Shown: positions 49,220 to 63,141 of the stretch, one piece after another | Layout of the letters: the number at the start of each line of letters is the position of its first letter | How positions within the stretch are numbered: the first letter of the stretch is position 1 | DNA from: Luzula sylvatica | Lineage: Eukaryota; Streptophyta; Magnoliopsida; Poales; Juncaceae | Direction: 5' to 3' | DNA: 64,000 nt | Assembly: GCA_946800325.1 (NCBI GenBank) | Contig: OX326956.1 | Coordinates: 74,039,087-74,103,086, forward strand | Made by a program: the position numbers and the translations under genes | The notes under the pieces: model-generated | Seen by the model: only the letters and a program-made list of their open reading frames with translations | Told to the model about the DNA's origin: nothing | Database searches by the model: none

Positions 49220-52200
49220 CCACAATTGGACAATCTTCATATTCAATAATTCAAGACGAAATTACAAAAAAAACTGTGTTTTTTGTTAATTCGGGTTCAA
49301 AATACGTAATTTCCCAAATTCGGCCGCGATGCTGCATTCCTCTCGTCGAGGCGAGCGATTTTGATATAAAGATCGTGCCATTTGGAGAAAGTATGAGAAT
49401 GTTACAATGTGATAATCTTCATATTCAATAATTCAGGATGAAATTACCAAAAAAACTGTATTTTCTGTTAATTCGGGTTCAAAATACATAATTTCCCAAA
49501 TTCGTTCGCGCTGCTGTATTCCTCTCGCCTGGGCGAGCGATTTTGATATAAAAATCGTGCCATTTGGAGAAAGATTGAGAAAACCACAATTGGACAAACT
49601 TCATATTCAATAATTCAAGATGAAATTACAAAAAAAACTGTGTTTTTTGTTAATTCGGGTTCAAAATAGGTAATTTCCCAAATTCGACCGCGCTGCTGCA
49701 TTCCTCTCGTCGAGGCGAGCGATTTTTATATAAAGATCGTGCCATTTGGAGAAAGTATGAGAAAGTTACAATGTGATAATCTTCATATTCAATAATTCAG
49801 GATGAAATTACCAAAAAAACAGTATTTTCTGTTAAATCGGGTTCAAAATACATAATTTCTCAAATTCGTTCGCGCAGCTGTATTCCTGTCGCCGGGGCGA
49901 GCGATTTTGATATAAAAATCGTGCCATTTGGAGAAAGATTGAGAAAGCCACAATTGGACAATCTTCATATTCAATAATTCAAGAAAAAATTACAAAAAAA
50001 CTGTGTTTTTTGTTAATTCGGGTTCAAAATACGTAATTTCCCAAATTCGGCCGCGCAGCTGCATTCCTCTCGTCGAGGCGAGCGATTTTGATATAAAGAT
50101 CGTGCCATTTGGAGAAAGTATGAGAAAGTTACAATGTGATAATCTTCATATTCAATAATTCAGGATGAAATTACCAAAAAAACTGTATTTTCTGTTAAAT
50201 CGGGTTCAAAATACATAATTTCCCAAATTCGTTCGCGCAGCTGTATTCCTCTCGCCGGGTCGAGCGATTTTGATATAAAAATCGTGCCATTTGGAGAAAG
50301 ATTGAGAAAGCCACAATTGGACAATCTTCATATTCAATAATTCAAGACGAAATTACAAAAAAAATTGTGTTTTTTGTTAATTCGGGTTCAAAATACGTAA
50401 TTTCCCAAATTCGGCCGCGATGCTGCATTCCTCTCGTCGAGGCGAGCGATTTTGATATAAAGATCGTGCCATTTGGAGAAAGTATGAGAAAGTTACAATG
50501 TGATAATCTTCATATTCAATAATTCAGGATGAAATTACCAAAAAAACTGTATTTTCTGTTAATTCGGGTTCAAAATACATAATTTCCCAAATTCGTTCGC
50601 GCTGCTGTATTCCTCTCGCCGGGGCGAGCGATTTTGATATAAAAATCGTGCCATTTGGAGAAAGATTGAGAAAACCACAATTGGACAAACTTCATATTCA
50701 ATAATTCAAGATGAAATTACAAAAAAAACTGTGTTTTTTGTTAATTCGGGTTCAAAATAGGTAATTTCCCAAATTCGACCGCGCTGCTGCATTCCTCTCG
50801 TCGAGGCGAGCGATTTTGATATAAAGATCGTGCCATTTGGAGAAAGTATGAGAAAGTTACAATGTGATAATCTTCATATTCAATAATTCAGGATGAAATT
50901 ACCAAAAAAACTGTATTTTCTGTTAATTCGGGTTCAAAATACATAATTTCCCAAATTCGTTCGCGCTGCTGTATTCCTCTCGCCGGGACGAGCGATTTTG
51001 ATATAAAAATCGTGCTATTTGGAGAAAGATTGAGAAAGCCACAATTGGACAAACTTCATATTCAATAATTCAAGAAGAAATTACAAAAAAAACTGTGTTT
51101 TTTGTTAATTCGGGTTCAAAATACGTAATTTGCGAAATTCGGCCGCGATGCTGCATTCCTCTCGTCGAGGCGAGCGATTTTGATATAAAGATCGTGCCAT
51201 TTGGAGAAAGTATGAGAAAATTATAATGTGATAATCTTCATATTCAATAATTCAGGATGAAATTACCAAAAAAACAGTATTTTCTGTTAATTCGGGTTCA
51301 AAATACATCATTTCCCAAATTCGTTCGCGCTGCTGTATTCCTCTCGCCGGGGCGAGCGATTTTGATATAAAAATCGTGCCATTTGGAGAAAGATTGAGAA
51401 AGCACAATTGGACAATCTTCATATTCAATAATTCAAGACGAAATTACAAAAAAAACTGTGTTTTTTGTTAATTCGGGTTCAAAATACGTAATTTCCCAAA
51501 TTCGGCCGCGATGCTGCATTCCTCTCGTCGAGGCGAGCGATTTTGATATAAAGATCGTGCCATTTGGAGAAAGTATGAGAATGTTACAATGTGATAATCT
51601 TCATATTCAATAATTCAGGATGAAATTACCAAAAAAACTGTATTTTCTGTTAATTCGGGTTCAAAATACATAATTTCCCAAATTCGTTCGCGCTGCTGTA
51701 TTCCTCTCGCCTGGGCGAGCGATTTTGATATAAAAATCGTGCCATTTGGAGAAAGATTGAGAAAACCACAATTGGACAAACTTCATATTCAATAATTCAA
51801 GATGAAATTACAAAAAAAACTGTGTTTTTTGTTAATTCGGGTTCAAAATAGGTAATTTCCCAAATTCGACCGCGCTGCTGCATTCCTCTCGTCGAGGCGA
51901 GCGATTTTTATATAAAGATCGTGCCATTTGGAGAAAGTATGAGAAAGTTACAATGTGATAATCTTCATATTCAATAATTCAGGATGAAATTACCAAAAAA
52001 ACAGTATTTTCTGTTAAATCGGGTTCAAAATACATAATTTCTCAAATTCGTTCGCGCAGCTGTATTCCTGTCGCCGGGGCGAGCGATTTTGATATAAAAA
52101 TCGTGCCATTTGGAGAAAGATTGAGAAAGCCACAATTGGACAATCTTCATATTCAATAATTCAAGAAAAAATTACAAAAAAACTGTGTTTTTTGTTAATT

Positions 52201-55131
52201 CGGGTTCAAAATACGTAATTTCCCAAATTCGGCCGCGTAGCTGCATTCCTCTCGTCGAGGCGAGCGATTTTGATATAAAGATCGTGCCATTTGGAGAAAG
52301 TATGAGAAAGTTACAATGTGATAATCTTCATATTCAATAATTCAGGATGAAATTACCAAAAAAACTGTATTTTCTGTTAAATCGGGTTCAAAATACATAA
52401 TTTCCCAAATTCGTTCGCGCAGCTGTATTCCTCTCGCCGGGTCGAGCGATTTTGATATAAAAATCGTGCCATTTGGAGAAAGATTGAGAAAGCCACAATT
52501 GGACAATCTTCATATTCAATAATTCAAGACGAAATTACAAAAAAAATTGTGTTTTTTGTTAATTCGGGTTCAAAATACGTAATTTCCCAAATTCGGCCGC
52601 GATGCTGCATTCCTCTCGTCGAGGCGAGCGATTTTGATATAAAGATCGTGCCATTTGGAGAAAGTATGAGAAAGTTACAATGTGATAATCTTCATATTCA
52701 ATAATTCAGGATGAAATTACCAAAAAAACTGTATTTTCTGTTAATTCGGGTTCAAAATACATAATTTCCCAAATTCGTTCGCGCTGCTGTATTCCTCTCG
52801 CCGGGGCGAGCGATTTTGATATAAAAATCGTGCCATTTGGAGAAAGATTGAGAAAACCACAATTGGACAAACTTCATATTCAATAATTCAAGATGAAATT
52901 ACAAAAAAAACTGTGTTTTTTGTTAATTCGGGTTCAAAATAGGTAATTTCCCAAATTCGACCGCGCTGCTGCATTCCTCTCGTCGAGGCGAGCGATTTTG
53001 ATATAAAGATCGTGCCATTTGGAGAAAGTATGAGAAAGTTACAATGTGATAATCTTCATATTCAATAATTCAGGATGAAATTACCAAAAAAACTGTATTT
53101 TCTGTTAATTCGGGTTCAAAATACATAATTTCCCAAATTCGTTCGCGCTGCTGTATTCCTCTCGCCGGGACGAGCGATTTTGATATAAAAATCGTGCTAT
53201 TTGGAGAAAGATTGAGAAAGCCACAATTGGACAAACTTCATATTCAATAATTCAAGAAGAAATTACAAAAAAAACTGTGTTTTTTGTTAATTCGGGTTCA
53301 AAATACGTAATTTGCGAAATTCGGCCGCGATGCTGCATTCCTCTCGTCGAGGCGAGCGATTTTGATATAAAGATCGTGCCATTTGGAGAAAGTATGAGAA
53401 AATTATAATGTGATAATCTTCATATTCAATAATTCAGGATGAAATTACCAAAAAAACAGTATTTTCTGTTAATTCGGGTTCAAAATACATCATTTCCCAA
53501 ATTCGTTCGCGCTGCTGTATTCCTCTCGCCGGGGCGAGCGATTTTGATATAAAAATCGTGCCATTTGGAGAAAGATTGAGAAAACCACAATTGGACAACC
53601 TTCATATTTAATAATTCAAGATGAAATTACAAAAAAAACTGTGTTTTTTGTTAATTCGGGTTCAAAATAGGTAATTTCCCAAATTCGGCCGCGGTGCTGC
53701 ATTCCTCTCGTCGAGGTGAGCGATTTTGATATAAAGATCGTGCCATTTGGAGAAAGTATGAGAAAGTTACAATGTGATAATCTTCATATTCAATAATTCA
53801 GGATGAAATTACCAAAAAAACAGTATTTTCTGTTAAATCGGGTTCAAAATACATAATTTCTCAAATTCGTTCGCGCAGCTGTATTCCTGTCGCCGGGGCG
53901 AGCGATTTTGATATAAAAATCGTGCCATTTGGAGAAAGATTGAGAAAGCCACAATTGGACAATCTTCATATTCAATAATTCAAGAAAAAATTACAAAAAA
54001 ACTGTGTTTTTTGTTAATTCGGGTTCAAAATACGTAATTTCCCAAATTCGGCCGCGCAGCTGCATTCCTCTCGTCGAGGCGAGCGATTTTGATATAAAGA
54101 TCGTGCCATTTGGAGAAAGTATGAGAAAGTTACAATGTGATAATCTTCATATTCAATAATTCAGGATGAAATTACCAAAAAAACTGTATTTTCTGTTAAA
54201 TCGGGTTCAAAATACATAATTTCCCAAATTCGTTCGCGCAGCTGTATTCCTCTCGCCGGGTCGAGCGATTTTGATATAAAAATCGTGCCATTTGGAGAAA
54301 GATTGAGAAAGCCACAATTGGACAATCTTCATATTCAATAATTCAAGACGAAATTACAAAAAAAATTGTGTTTTTTGTTAATTCGGGTTCAAAATACGTA
54401 ATTTCCCAAATTCGGCCGCGATGCTGCATTCCTCTCGTCGAGGCGAGCGATTTTGATATAAAGATCGTGCCATTTGGAGAAAGTATGAGAAAGTTACAAT
54501 GTGATAATCTTCATATTCAATAATTCAGGATGAAATTACCAAAAAAACTGTATTTTCTGTTAATTCGGGTTCAAAATACATAATTTCCCAAATTCGTTCG
54601 CGCTGCTGTATTCCTCTCGCCGGGGCGAGCGATTTTGATATAAAAATCGTGCCATTTGGAGAAAGATTGAGAAAACCACAATTGGACAAACTTCATATTC
54701 AATAATTCAAGATGAAATTACAAAAAAAACTGTGTTTTTTGTTAATTCGGGTTCAAAATAGGTAATTTCCCAAATTCGACCGCGCTGCTGCATTCCTCTC
54801 GTCGAGGCGAGCGATTTTGATATAAAGATCGTGCCATTTGGAGAAAGTATGAGAAAGTTACAATGTGATAATCTTCATATTCAATAATTCAGGATGAAAT
54901 TACCAAAAAAACTGTATTTTCTGTTAATTCGGGTTCAAAATACATAATTTCCCAAATTCGTTCGCGCTGCTGTATTCCTCTCGCCGGGACGAGCGATTTT
55001 GATATAAAAATCGTGCAATTTGGAGAAAGATTGAGAAAGCCACAATTGGACAAACTTCATATTCAATAATTCAAGAAGAAATTACAAAAAAAACTGTGTT
55101 TTTTGTTAATTCGGGTTCAAAATACGTAATT
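49220..55131 (+). repeat. 12-mer then 10-mer HOR copies
   Basis: GAGAATGTTAC recurs at 49395 and 51577 and TTTGCGAAATTCG at 51131, 53313 and 55132, giving spacings of 2182 (12 x 182 minus 2) and 1819 (10 x 182 minus 1). The A order includes CCTGGG-A2, the CCTGTCGCC type, A1 with AATTGTG, A2 and A3 with CGTGCTATTTGG. The 10-mer version lacks one dimer of the 12-mer. A 1-bp loss (GAAAGCACAATTGG, near 51400) occurs in one unit. The ACATCATTTCCC boundary (about 51306, 53488) belongs to the same set and continues to the right. Confidence 0.83.
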
Positions 55132-55679
55132 TGCGAAATTCGGCCGCGATGCTGCATTCCTCTCGTCGAGGCGAGCGATTTTGATATAAAGATCGTGCCA
55201 TTTGGAGAAAGTATGAGAAAATTATAATGTGATAATCTTCATATTCAATAATTCAGGATGAAATTACCAAAAAAACAGTATTTTCTGTTAATTCGGGTTC
55301 AAAATACATCATTTCCCAAATTCGTTCGCGCTGCTGTATTCCTCTCGCCGGGGCGAGCGATTTTGATATAAAAATCGTGCCATTTGGAGAAAGATTGAGA
55401 AAACCACAATTGGACAACCTTCATATTTAATAATTCAAGATGAAATTACAAAAAAAACTGTGTTTTTTGTTAATTCGGGTTCAAAATAGGTAATTTCCCA
55501 AATTCGGCCGCGGTGCTGCATTCCTCTCGTCGAGGTGAGCGATTTTGATATAAAGATCGTGCCATTTGGAGAAAGTATGAGAAAGTTACAATGTGATAAT
55601 CTTCATATTCAATAATTCAGGATGAAATTACCAAAAAAACTGTATTTTCTGTTAATTCGGGTTCAAAATACATAATTTC

Positions 55680-55861
55680 CCAAATTCGTTCGCGCTGCTG
55701 TATTCCTCTCGCCGGGACGAGCGATTTTGATATAAAGATCGTGCCATTTGGAGAAAGTATGAGAAAGTTACAATGTGATAATCTTCATATTCAATAATTC
55801 AGGATGAAATTACCAAAAAAACTGTATTTTCTGTTAATTCGGGTTCAAAATACATAATTTC
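55680..55861 (+). repeat. A/B hybrid monomer, right zone, copy 1
   Basis: The head is A3 (GTATTCCTCTCGCCGGGACGAG) and the rest B (AAAGATCG, GTATGAGAAAGTTACAATGTG). The switch lies in 55718-55736, within the shared CGAGCGATTTTGATATAAA. It sits between a B (GTCGAGGTGAG type) and an A, so the phase slips here. This junction is different from both left-zone hybrids. Confidence 0.9.
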
Positions 55862-57681
55862 CCAAATTCGTTCGCGCTGCTGTATTCCTCTCGCCGGGGC
55901 GAGCGATTTTGATATAAAAATCGTGCCATTTGGAGAAAGATTGAGAAAGCCACAATTGGACAATCTTCATATTCAATAATTTAAGAAGAAATTACAAAAA
56001 AAACTGTGTTTTTTGTTAATTCGGGTTCAAAATACGTAATTTCCCAAATTCGGCCGCGATGCTACATTCCTCTCGTCGAGGCGAGCGATTTTGATATAAA
56101 GATCTAGCCATTTGGAGAAAGTATGAGAAAGTTACAATGTGATAATCTTCATATTCAATAATTCAGGATGAAATTACCAAAAAAACTGTATTTTCTGTTA
56201 ATTCGGGTTCAAAATACATAATTTCCCAAATTCGTTCGCGCAGCTGTATTCCTCTCGCCGGGTCGAGCGATTTTGATATAAAAATCGTGCCATTTGGAGA
56301 AAGATTGAGAAAGCCACAATTGGACAATCTTCATATTCAATAATTCAAGACGAAATTACAAAAAAAATTGTGTTTTTTGTTAATTCGGGTTCAAAATACG
56401 TAATTTCCCAAATTCGGCCGCGATGCTGCATTCCTCTCGTCGAGGCGAGCGATTTTGATATAAAGATCGTGCCATTTGGAGAAAGTATGAGAAAGTTACA
56501 ATGTGATAATCTTCATATTCAATAATTCAGGATGAAATTACCAAAAAAACTGTATTTTCTGTTAATTCGGGTTCAAAATACATAATTTCCCAAATTCGTT
56601 CGCGCTGCTGTATTCCTCTCGCCGGGGCGAGCGATTTTGATATAAAAATCGTGCCATTTGGAGAAAGATTGAGAAAACCACAATTGGACAAACTTCATAT
56701 TCAATAATTCAAGATGAAATTACAAAAAAAACTGTGTTTTTTGTTAATTCGGGTTCAAAATAGGTAATTTCCCAAATTCGACCGCGCTGCTGCATTCCTC
56801 TCGTCGAGGCGAGCGATTTTGATATAAAGATCGTGCCATTTGGAGAAAGTATGAGAAAGTTACAATGTGATGATCTTCATATTCAATAATTCAGGATGAA
56901 ATTACCAAAAAAACTGTATTTTCTGTTAATTCGGGTTCAAAATACATAATTTCCCAAATTCGTTCGCGCTGCTGTATTCCTCTCGCCGGGACGAGCGATT
57001 TTGATATAAAAATCGTGCTATTTGGAGAAAGATTGAGAAAGCCACAATTGGACAAACTTCATATTCAATAATTCAAGAAGAAATTACAAAAAAAACTGTG
57101 TTTTTTGTTAATTCGGGTTCAAAATACGTAATTTGCGAAATTCGGCCGCGATGCTGCATTCCTCTCGTCGAGGCGAGCGATTTTGATATAAAGATCGTGC
57201 CATTTGGAGAAAGTATGAGAAAATTATAATGTGATAATCTTCATATTCAATAATTCAGGATGAAATTACCAAAAAAACAGTATTTTCTGTTAATTCGGGT
57301 TCAAAATACATCATTTCCCAAATTCGTTCGCGCTGCTGTATTCCTCTCGCCGGGGCGAGCGATTTTGATATAAAAATCGTGCCATTTGGAGAAAGATTGA
57401 GAAAACCACAATTGGACAACCTTCATATTTAATAATTCAAGATGAAATTACAAAAAAAACTGTGTTTTTTGTTAATTCGGGTTCAAAATAGGTAATTTCC
57501 CAAATTCGGCCGCGGTGCTGCATTCCTCTCGTCGAGGTGAGCGATTTTGATATAAAGATCGTGCCATTTGGAGAAAGTATGAGAAAGTTACAATGTGATA
57601 ATCTTCATATTCAATAATTCAGGATGAAATTACCAAAAAAACTGTATTTTCTGTTAATTCGGGTTCAAAATACATAATTTC

Positions 57682-57863
57682 CCAAATTCGTTCGCGCTGC
57701 TGTATTCCTCTCGCCGGGACGAGCGATTTTGATATAAAGATCGTGCCATTTGGAGAAAGTATGAGAAAGTTACAATGTGATAATCTTCATATTCAATAAT
57801 TCAGGATGAAATTACCAAAAAAACTGTATTTTCTGTTAATTCGGGTTCAAAATACATAATTTC
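57682..57863 (+). repeat. A/B hybrid monomer, right zone, copy 2
   Basis: Same junction as at 55680, exactly 2002 bp later, with the same flanking monomers. It is carried by the first 11-mer unit step. Confidence 0.9.
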
Positions 57864-59319
57864 CCAAATTCGTTCGCGCTGCTGTATTCCTCTCGCCGGG
57901 GCGAGCGATTTTGATATAAAAATCGTGCCATTTGGAGAAAGATTGAGAAAGCCACAATTGGACAATCTTCATATTCAATAATTTAAGAAGAAATTACAAA
58001 AAAAACTGTGTTTTTTGTTAATTCGGGTTCAAAATACGTAATTTCCCAAATTCGGCCGCGATGCTACATTCCTCTCGTCGAGGCGAGCGATTTTGATATA
58101 AAGATCTAGCCATTTGGAGAAAGTATGAGAAAGTTACAATGTGATAATCTTCATATTCAATAATTCAGGATGAAATTACCAAAAAAACTGTATTTTCTGT
58201 TAATTCGGGTTCAAAATACATAATTTCCCAAATTCGTTCGCGCTGCTGTATTCCTCTCGCCGGGGCGAGCGATTTTGATATAAAAATCGTGCCATTTGGA
58301 GAAAGATTGAGAAAACCACAATTGGAAAAACTTCTTATTCAATAATTCAAGATAAAATTACAAAAAAAACTGTGTTTTTTGTTAATTCGGGTTTAAAATA
58401 GGTAATTTCCCAAATTCGACCGCGCTGCTGCATTCCTCTCGTCGAGGCGAGCGATTTTGATATAAAGATCGTGCCATTTGGAGAAAGTATGAGAAAGTTA
58501 CAATGTGATAATCTTCATATTCAATAATTCAGGATGAAATTACCAAAAAAACTGTATTTTCTGTTAATTCGTGTTCAAAATACATAATTTCCCAAATTCG
58601 TTCGCGCTGCTGTATTCCTCTCGCTGGGGCGAGCGATTTTGATATAAAAATCGTGCCATTTGGAGAAAGATTGAGAAAACCACAATTGGACAAACTTCAT
58701 ATTCAATAATTCAAGATGAAATTACAAAAAAAAATGTGTTTTTTGTTAATTCGGGTTCAAAATAGGTAATTTCCCAAATTCGACCGCGCTGATGCATTCC
58801 TCTCTTCGAGGCGAGCGATTTTTATATAAAGATCGTGCCAATTGGAGAAAGTATGAGAAAGTTACAATGTGATAATCTTCATATTCAATAATTCAGGATG
58901 AAATTACCAAAAAAACTGTATTTTCTGTTAATTCGGGTTCAAAATACATAATTTCCCAAATTCGTTCGCGCTGCTGTATTCCTCTCGCCGGGACGAGCGA
59001 TTTTGATATAAAAATCGTGCTTTTTGGAGAAAGATTGAGAAAGCCACAATTGGACAATCTTCATATTCAATAATTCAAGAAGAAATTACAAAAAAAACTG
59101 TGTTTTTTGTTAATTCGGGTTCAAAATACGTAATTTGCGAAATTCGGCCGCGATGCTGCATTCCTCTCGTCGAGGCGAGCGATTTTGATATAAAGATCGT
59201 GCCATTTGGAGAAAGTATGAGAAAATTATAATGTGATAATCTTCATATTCAATAATTCAGGATGAAATTACCAAAAAAACTGTATTTTCTGTTAATTCGG
59301 GTTCAAAATACATAATTTC

Positions 59320-59501
59320 ACAAATTCGTTCGCGCTGCTGTATTCCTCTCGCCGGGGCGAGCGATTTTGATATAAAAATCGTGCCATTTGGAGAAAGATT
59401 GAGAAAACCACAATTGGACAACCTTCATATTCAATAATTCAAGATGAAATTACAAAAAAAACTGTATTTTCTGTTAATTCGGGTTCAAAATACATAATTT
59501 C
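59320..59501 (+). repeat. A monomer with B tail, private junction
   Basis: A from its head through CAAGATGAAATTACA, then B from CTGTATTTTCTG, with the switch between 59455 and 59465, in the A-run plus CTGT. It is followed directly by an A monomer. The corresponding place at 61.99 kb continues as a normal A tail into a B head, so this junction probably removed part of the HOR and makes the 14-mer one monomer shorter than the 15-mer. Confidence 0.88.
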
Positions 59502-60229
59502 CCAAATTCGTTCGCGCTGCTGTATTCCTCTCGCCGGGACGAGCGATTTTGATATAAAAATCGTGCTATTTGGAGAAAGATTGAGAAAGCCACAATTGGA
59601 CAAACTTCATATTCAATAATTCAAGAAGAAATTACAAAAAAAACTGTGTTTTTTGTTAATTCGGGTTCAAAATACGTAATTTGCGAAATTCGGCCGCGAT
59701 GCTGCATTCCTCTCGTCGAGGCGAGCGATTTTGATATAAAGATCGTGCCATTTGGAGAAAGTATGAGAAAATTATAATGTGATAATCTTCATATTCAATA
59801 ATTCAGGATGAAATTACCAAAAAAACAGTATTTTCTGTTAATTCGGGTTCAAAATACATCATTTCCCAAATTCGTTCGCGCTGCTGTATTCCTCTCGCCG
59901 GGGCGAGCGATTTTGATATAAAAATCGTGCCATTTGGAGAAAGATTGAGAAAACCACAATTGGACAACCTTCATATTTAATAATTCAAGATGAAATTACA
60001 AAAAAAACTGTGTTTTTTGTTAATTCGGGTTCAAAATAGGTAATTTCCCAAATTCGGCCGCGGTGCTGCATTCCTCTCGTCGAGGTGAGCGATTTTGATA
60101 TAAAGATCGTGCCATTTGGAGAAAGTATGAGAAAGTTACAATGTGATAATCTTCATATTCAATAATTCAGGATGAAATTACCAAAAAAACTGTATTTTCT
60201 GTTAATTCGGGTTCAAAATACATAATTTC

Positions 60230-60411
60230 CCAAATTCGTTCGCGCTGCTGTATTCCTCTCGCCGGGACGAGCGATTTTGATATAAAGATCGTGCCATTTG
60301 GAGAAAGTATGAGAAAGTTACAATGTGATAATCTTCATATTCAATAATTCAGGATGAAATTACCAAAAAAACTGTATTATCTGTTAATTCGGGTTCAAAA
60401 TACATAATTTC
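60230..60411 (+). repeat. A/B hybrid monomer, right zone, copy 3
   Basis: Same junction as at 55680, 2548 bp after copy 2. It is followed at about 60378 by a private CTGTATTATCTG change in its B tail. Confidence 0.9.
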
Positions 60412-62959
60412 CCAAATTCGTTCGCGCTGCTGTATTCCTCTCGCCGGGGCGAGCGATTTTGATATAAAAATCGTGCCATTTGGAGAAAGATTGAGAAAGC
60501 CACAATTGGACAATCTTCATATTCAATAATTTAAGAAGAAATTACAAAAAAAACTGTGTTTTTTGTTAATTCGGGTTCAAAATACGTAATTTCCCAAATT
60601 CGGCCGCGATGCTACATTCCTCTCGTCGAGGCGAGCGATTTTGATATAAAGATCTAGCCATTTGGAGAAAGTATGAGAAAGTTACAATGTGATAATCTTC
60701 ATATTCAATAATTCAGGATGAAATTACCAAAAAAACTGTATTTTCTGTTAATTCGGGTTCAAAATACATAATTTCCCAAATTCGTTCGCGCTGCTGTATT
60801 CCTCTCGCCGGGGCGAGCGATTTTGATATAAAAATCGTGCCATTTGGAGAAAGATTGAGAAAACCACAATTGGAAAAACTTCTTATTCAATAATTCAAGA
60901 TAAAATTACAAAAAAAACTGTGTTTTTTGTTAATTCGGGTTTAAAATAGGTAATTTCCCAAATTCGACCGCGCTGCTGCATTCCTCTCGTCGAGGCGAGC
61001 GATTTTGATATAAAGATCGTGCCATTTGGAGAAAGTATGAGAAAGTTACAATGTGATAATCTTCATATTCAATAATTCAGGATGAAATTACCAAAAAAAC
61101 TGTATTTTCTGTTAATTCGTGTTCAAAATACATAATTTCCCAAATTCGTTCGCGCTGCTGTATTCCTCTCGCTGGGGCGAGCGATTTTGATATAAAAATC
61201 GTGCCATTTGGAGAAAGATTGAGAAAACCACAATTGGACAAACTTCATATTCAATAATTCAAGATGAAATTACAAAAAAAAATGTGTTTTTTGTTAATTC
61301 GGGTTCAAAATAGGTAATTTCCCAAATTCGACCGCGCTGATGCATTCCTCTCTTCGAGGCGAGCGATTTTTATATAAAGATCGTGCCAATTGGAGAAAGT
61401 ATGAGAAAGTTACAATGTGATAATCTTCATATTCAATAATTCAGGATGAAATTACCAAAAAAACTGTATTTTCTGTTAATTCGGGTTCAAAATACATAAT
61501 TTCCCAAATTCGTTCGCGCTGCTGTATTCCTCTCGCCGGGACGAGCGATTTTGATATAAAAATCGTGCTTTTTGGAGAAAGATTGAGAAAGCCACAATTG
61601 GACAATCTTCATATTCAATAATTCAAGAAGAAATTACAAAAAAAACTGTGTTTTTTGTTAATTCGGGTTCAAAATACGTAATTTGCGAAATTCGGCCGCG
61701 ATGCTGCATTCCTCTCGTCGAGGCGAGCGATTTTGATATAAAGATCGTGCCATTTGGAGAAAGTATGAGAAAATTATAATGTGATAATCTTCATATTCAA
61801 TAATTCAGGATGAAATTACCAAAAAAACTGTATTTTCTGTTAATTCGGGTTCAAAATACATAATTTCACAAATTCGTTCGCGCTGCTGTATTCCTCTCGC
61901 CGGGGCGAGCGATTTTGATATAAAAATCGTGCCATTTGGAGAAAGATTGAGAAAACCACAATTGGACAACCTTCATATTCAATAATTCAAGATGAAATTA
62001 CAAAAAAAACTGTGTTTTTTGTTAATTCGGGTTCAAAATAGATAATTTCCCAAATTCGGCCGCGGTGCTACATTCCTCTCGTCGAGGCGAGCGATTTTGA
62101 TATAAAGATCGTGCCATTTGGAGAAAGTATGAGAAAGTTACAATGTGATAATCTTCATATTCAATAATTCAGGATGAAATTACCAAAAAAACTGTATTTT
62201 CTGTTAATTCGGGTTCAAAATACATAATTTCCCAAATTCGTTCGCGCTGCTGTATTCCTCTCGCCGGGGCGAGCGATTTTGATATAAAAATCGTGCCATT
62301 TGGAGAAAGATTGAGAAAACCACAATTGGACAAACTTCTTATTCAATAATTCAAGAAGAAATTACAAAAAAAACTGTGTTTTTTGTTAATTCGGGTTCAA
62401 AATACGTAATTTGCGAAATTCGGCCGCGAAGCTGCATTCCTCTCGTCGAGGCGAGCGATTTTGATATAAAGATCGTGCCATTTGGAGAAAGTATGAGAAA
62501 ATTATAATGTGATAATCTTCATATTCAATAATTCAGGATGAAATTACCAAAAAAACAGTATTTTCTGTTAATTCGGGTTCAAAATACATCATTTCCCAAA
62601 TTCGTTCGCGCTGCTGTATTCCTCTCGCCGGGGCGAGCGATTTTGATATAAAAATCGTGCCATTTGGAGAAAGATTGAGAAAACCACAATTGGACAACCT
62701 TCATATTTAATAATTCAAGATGAAATTACAAAAAAAACTGTGTTTTTTGTTAATTCGGGTTCAAAATAGGTAATTTCCCAAATTCGGCCGCGGTGCTGCA
62801 TTCCTCTCGTCGAGGTGAGCGATTTTGATATAAAGATCGTGCCATTTGGAGAAAGTATGAGAAAGTTACAATGTGATAATCTTCATATTCAATAATTCAG
62901 GATGAAATTACCAAAAAAACTGTATTTTCTGTTAATTCGGGTTCAAAATACATAATTTC

Positions 62960-63141
62960 CCAAATTCGTTCGCGCTGCTGTATTCCTCTCGCCGGGACGA
63001 GCGATTTTGATATAAAGATCGTGCCATTTGGAGAAAGTATGAGAAAGTTACAATGTGATAATCTTCATATTCAATAATTCAGGATGAAATTACCAAAAAA
63101 ACTGTATTTTCTGTTAATTCGGGTTCAAAATACATAATTTC
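62960..63141 (+). repeat. A/B hybrid monomer, right zone, copy 4
   Basis: Same junction as at 55680, 2730 bp after copy 3. The unit it belongs to runs past the window end, so the HOR continues to the right. Confidence 0.9.
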
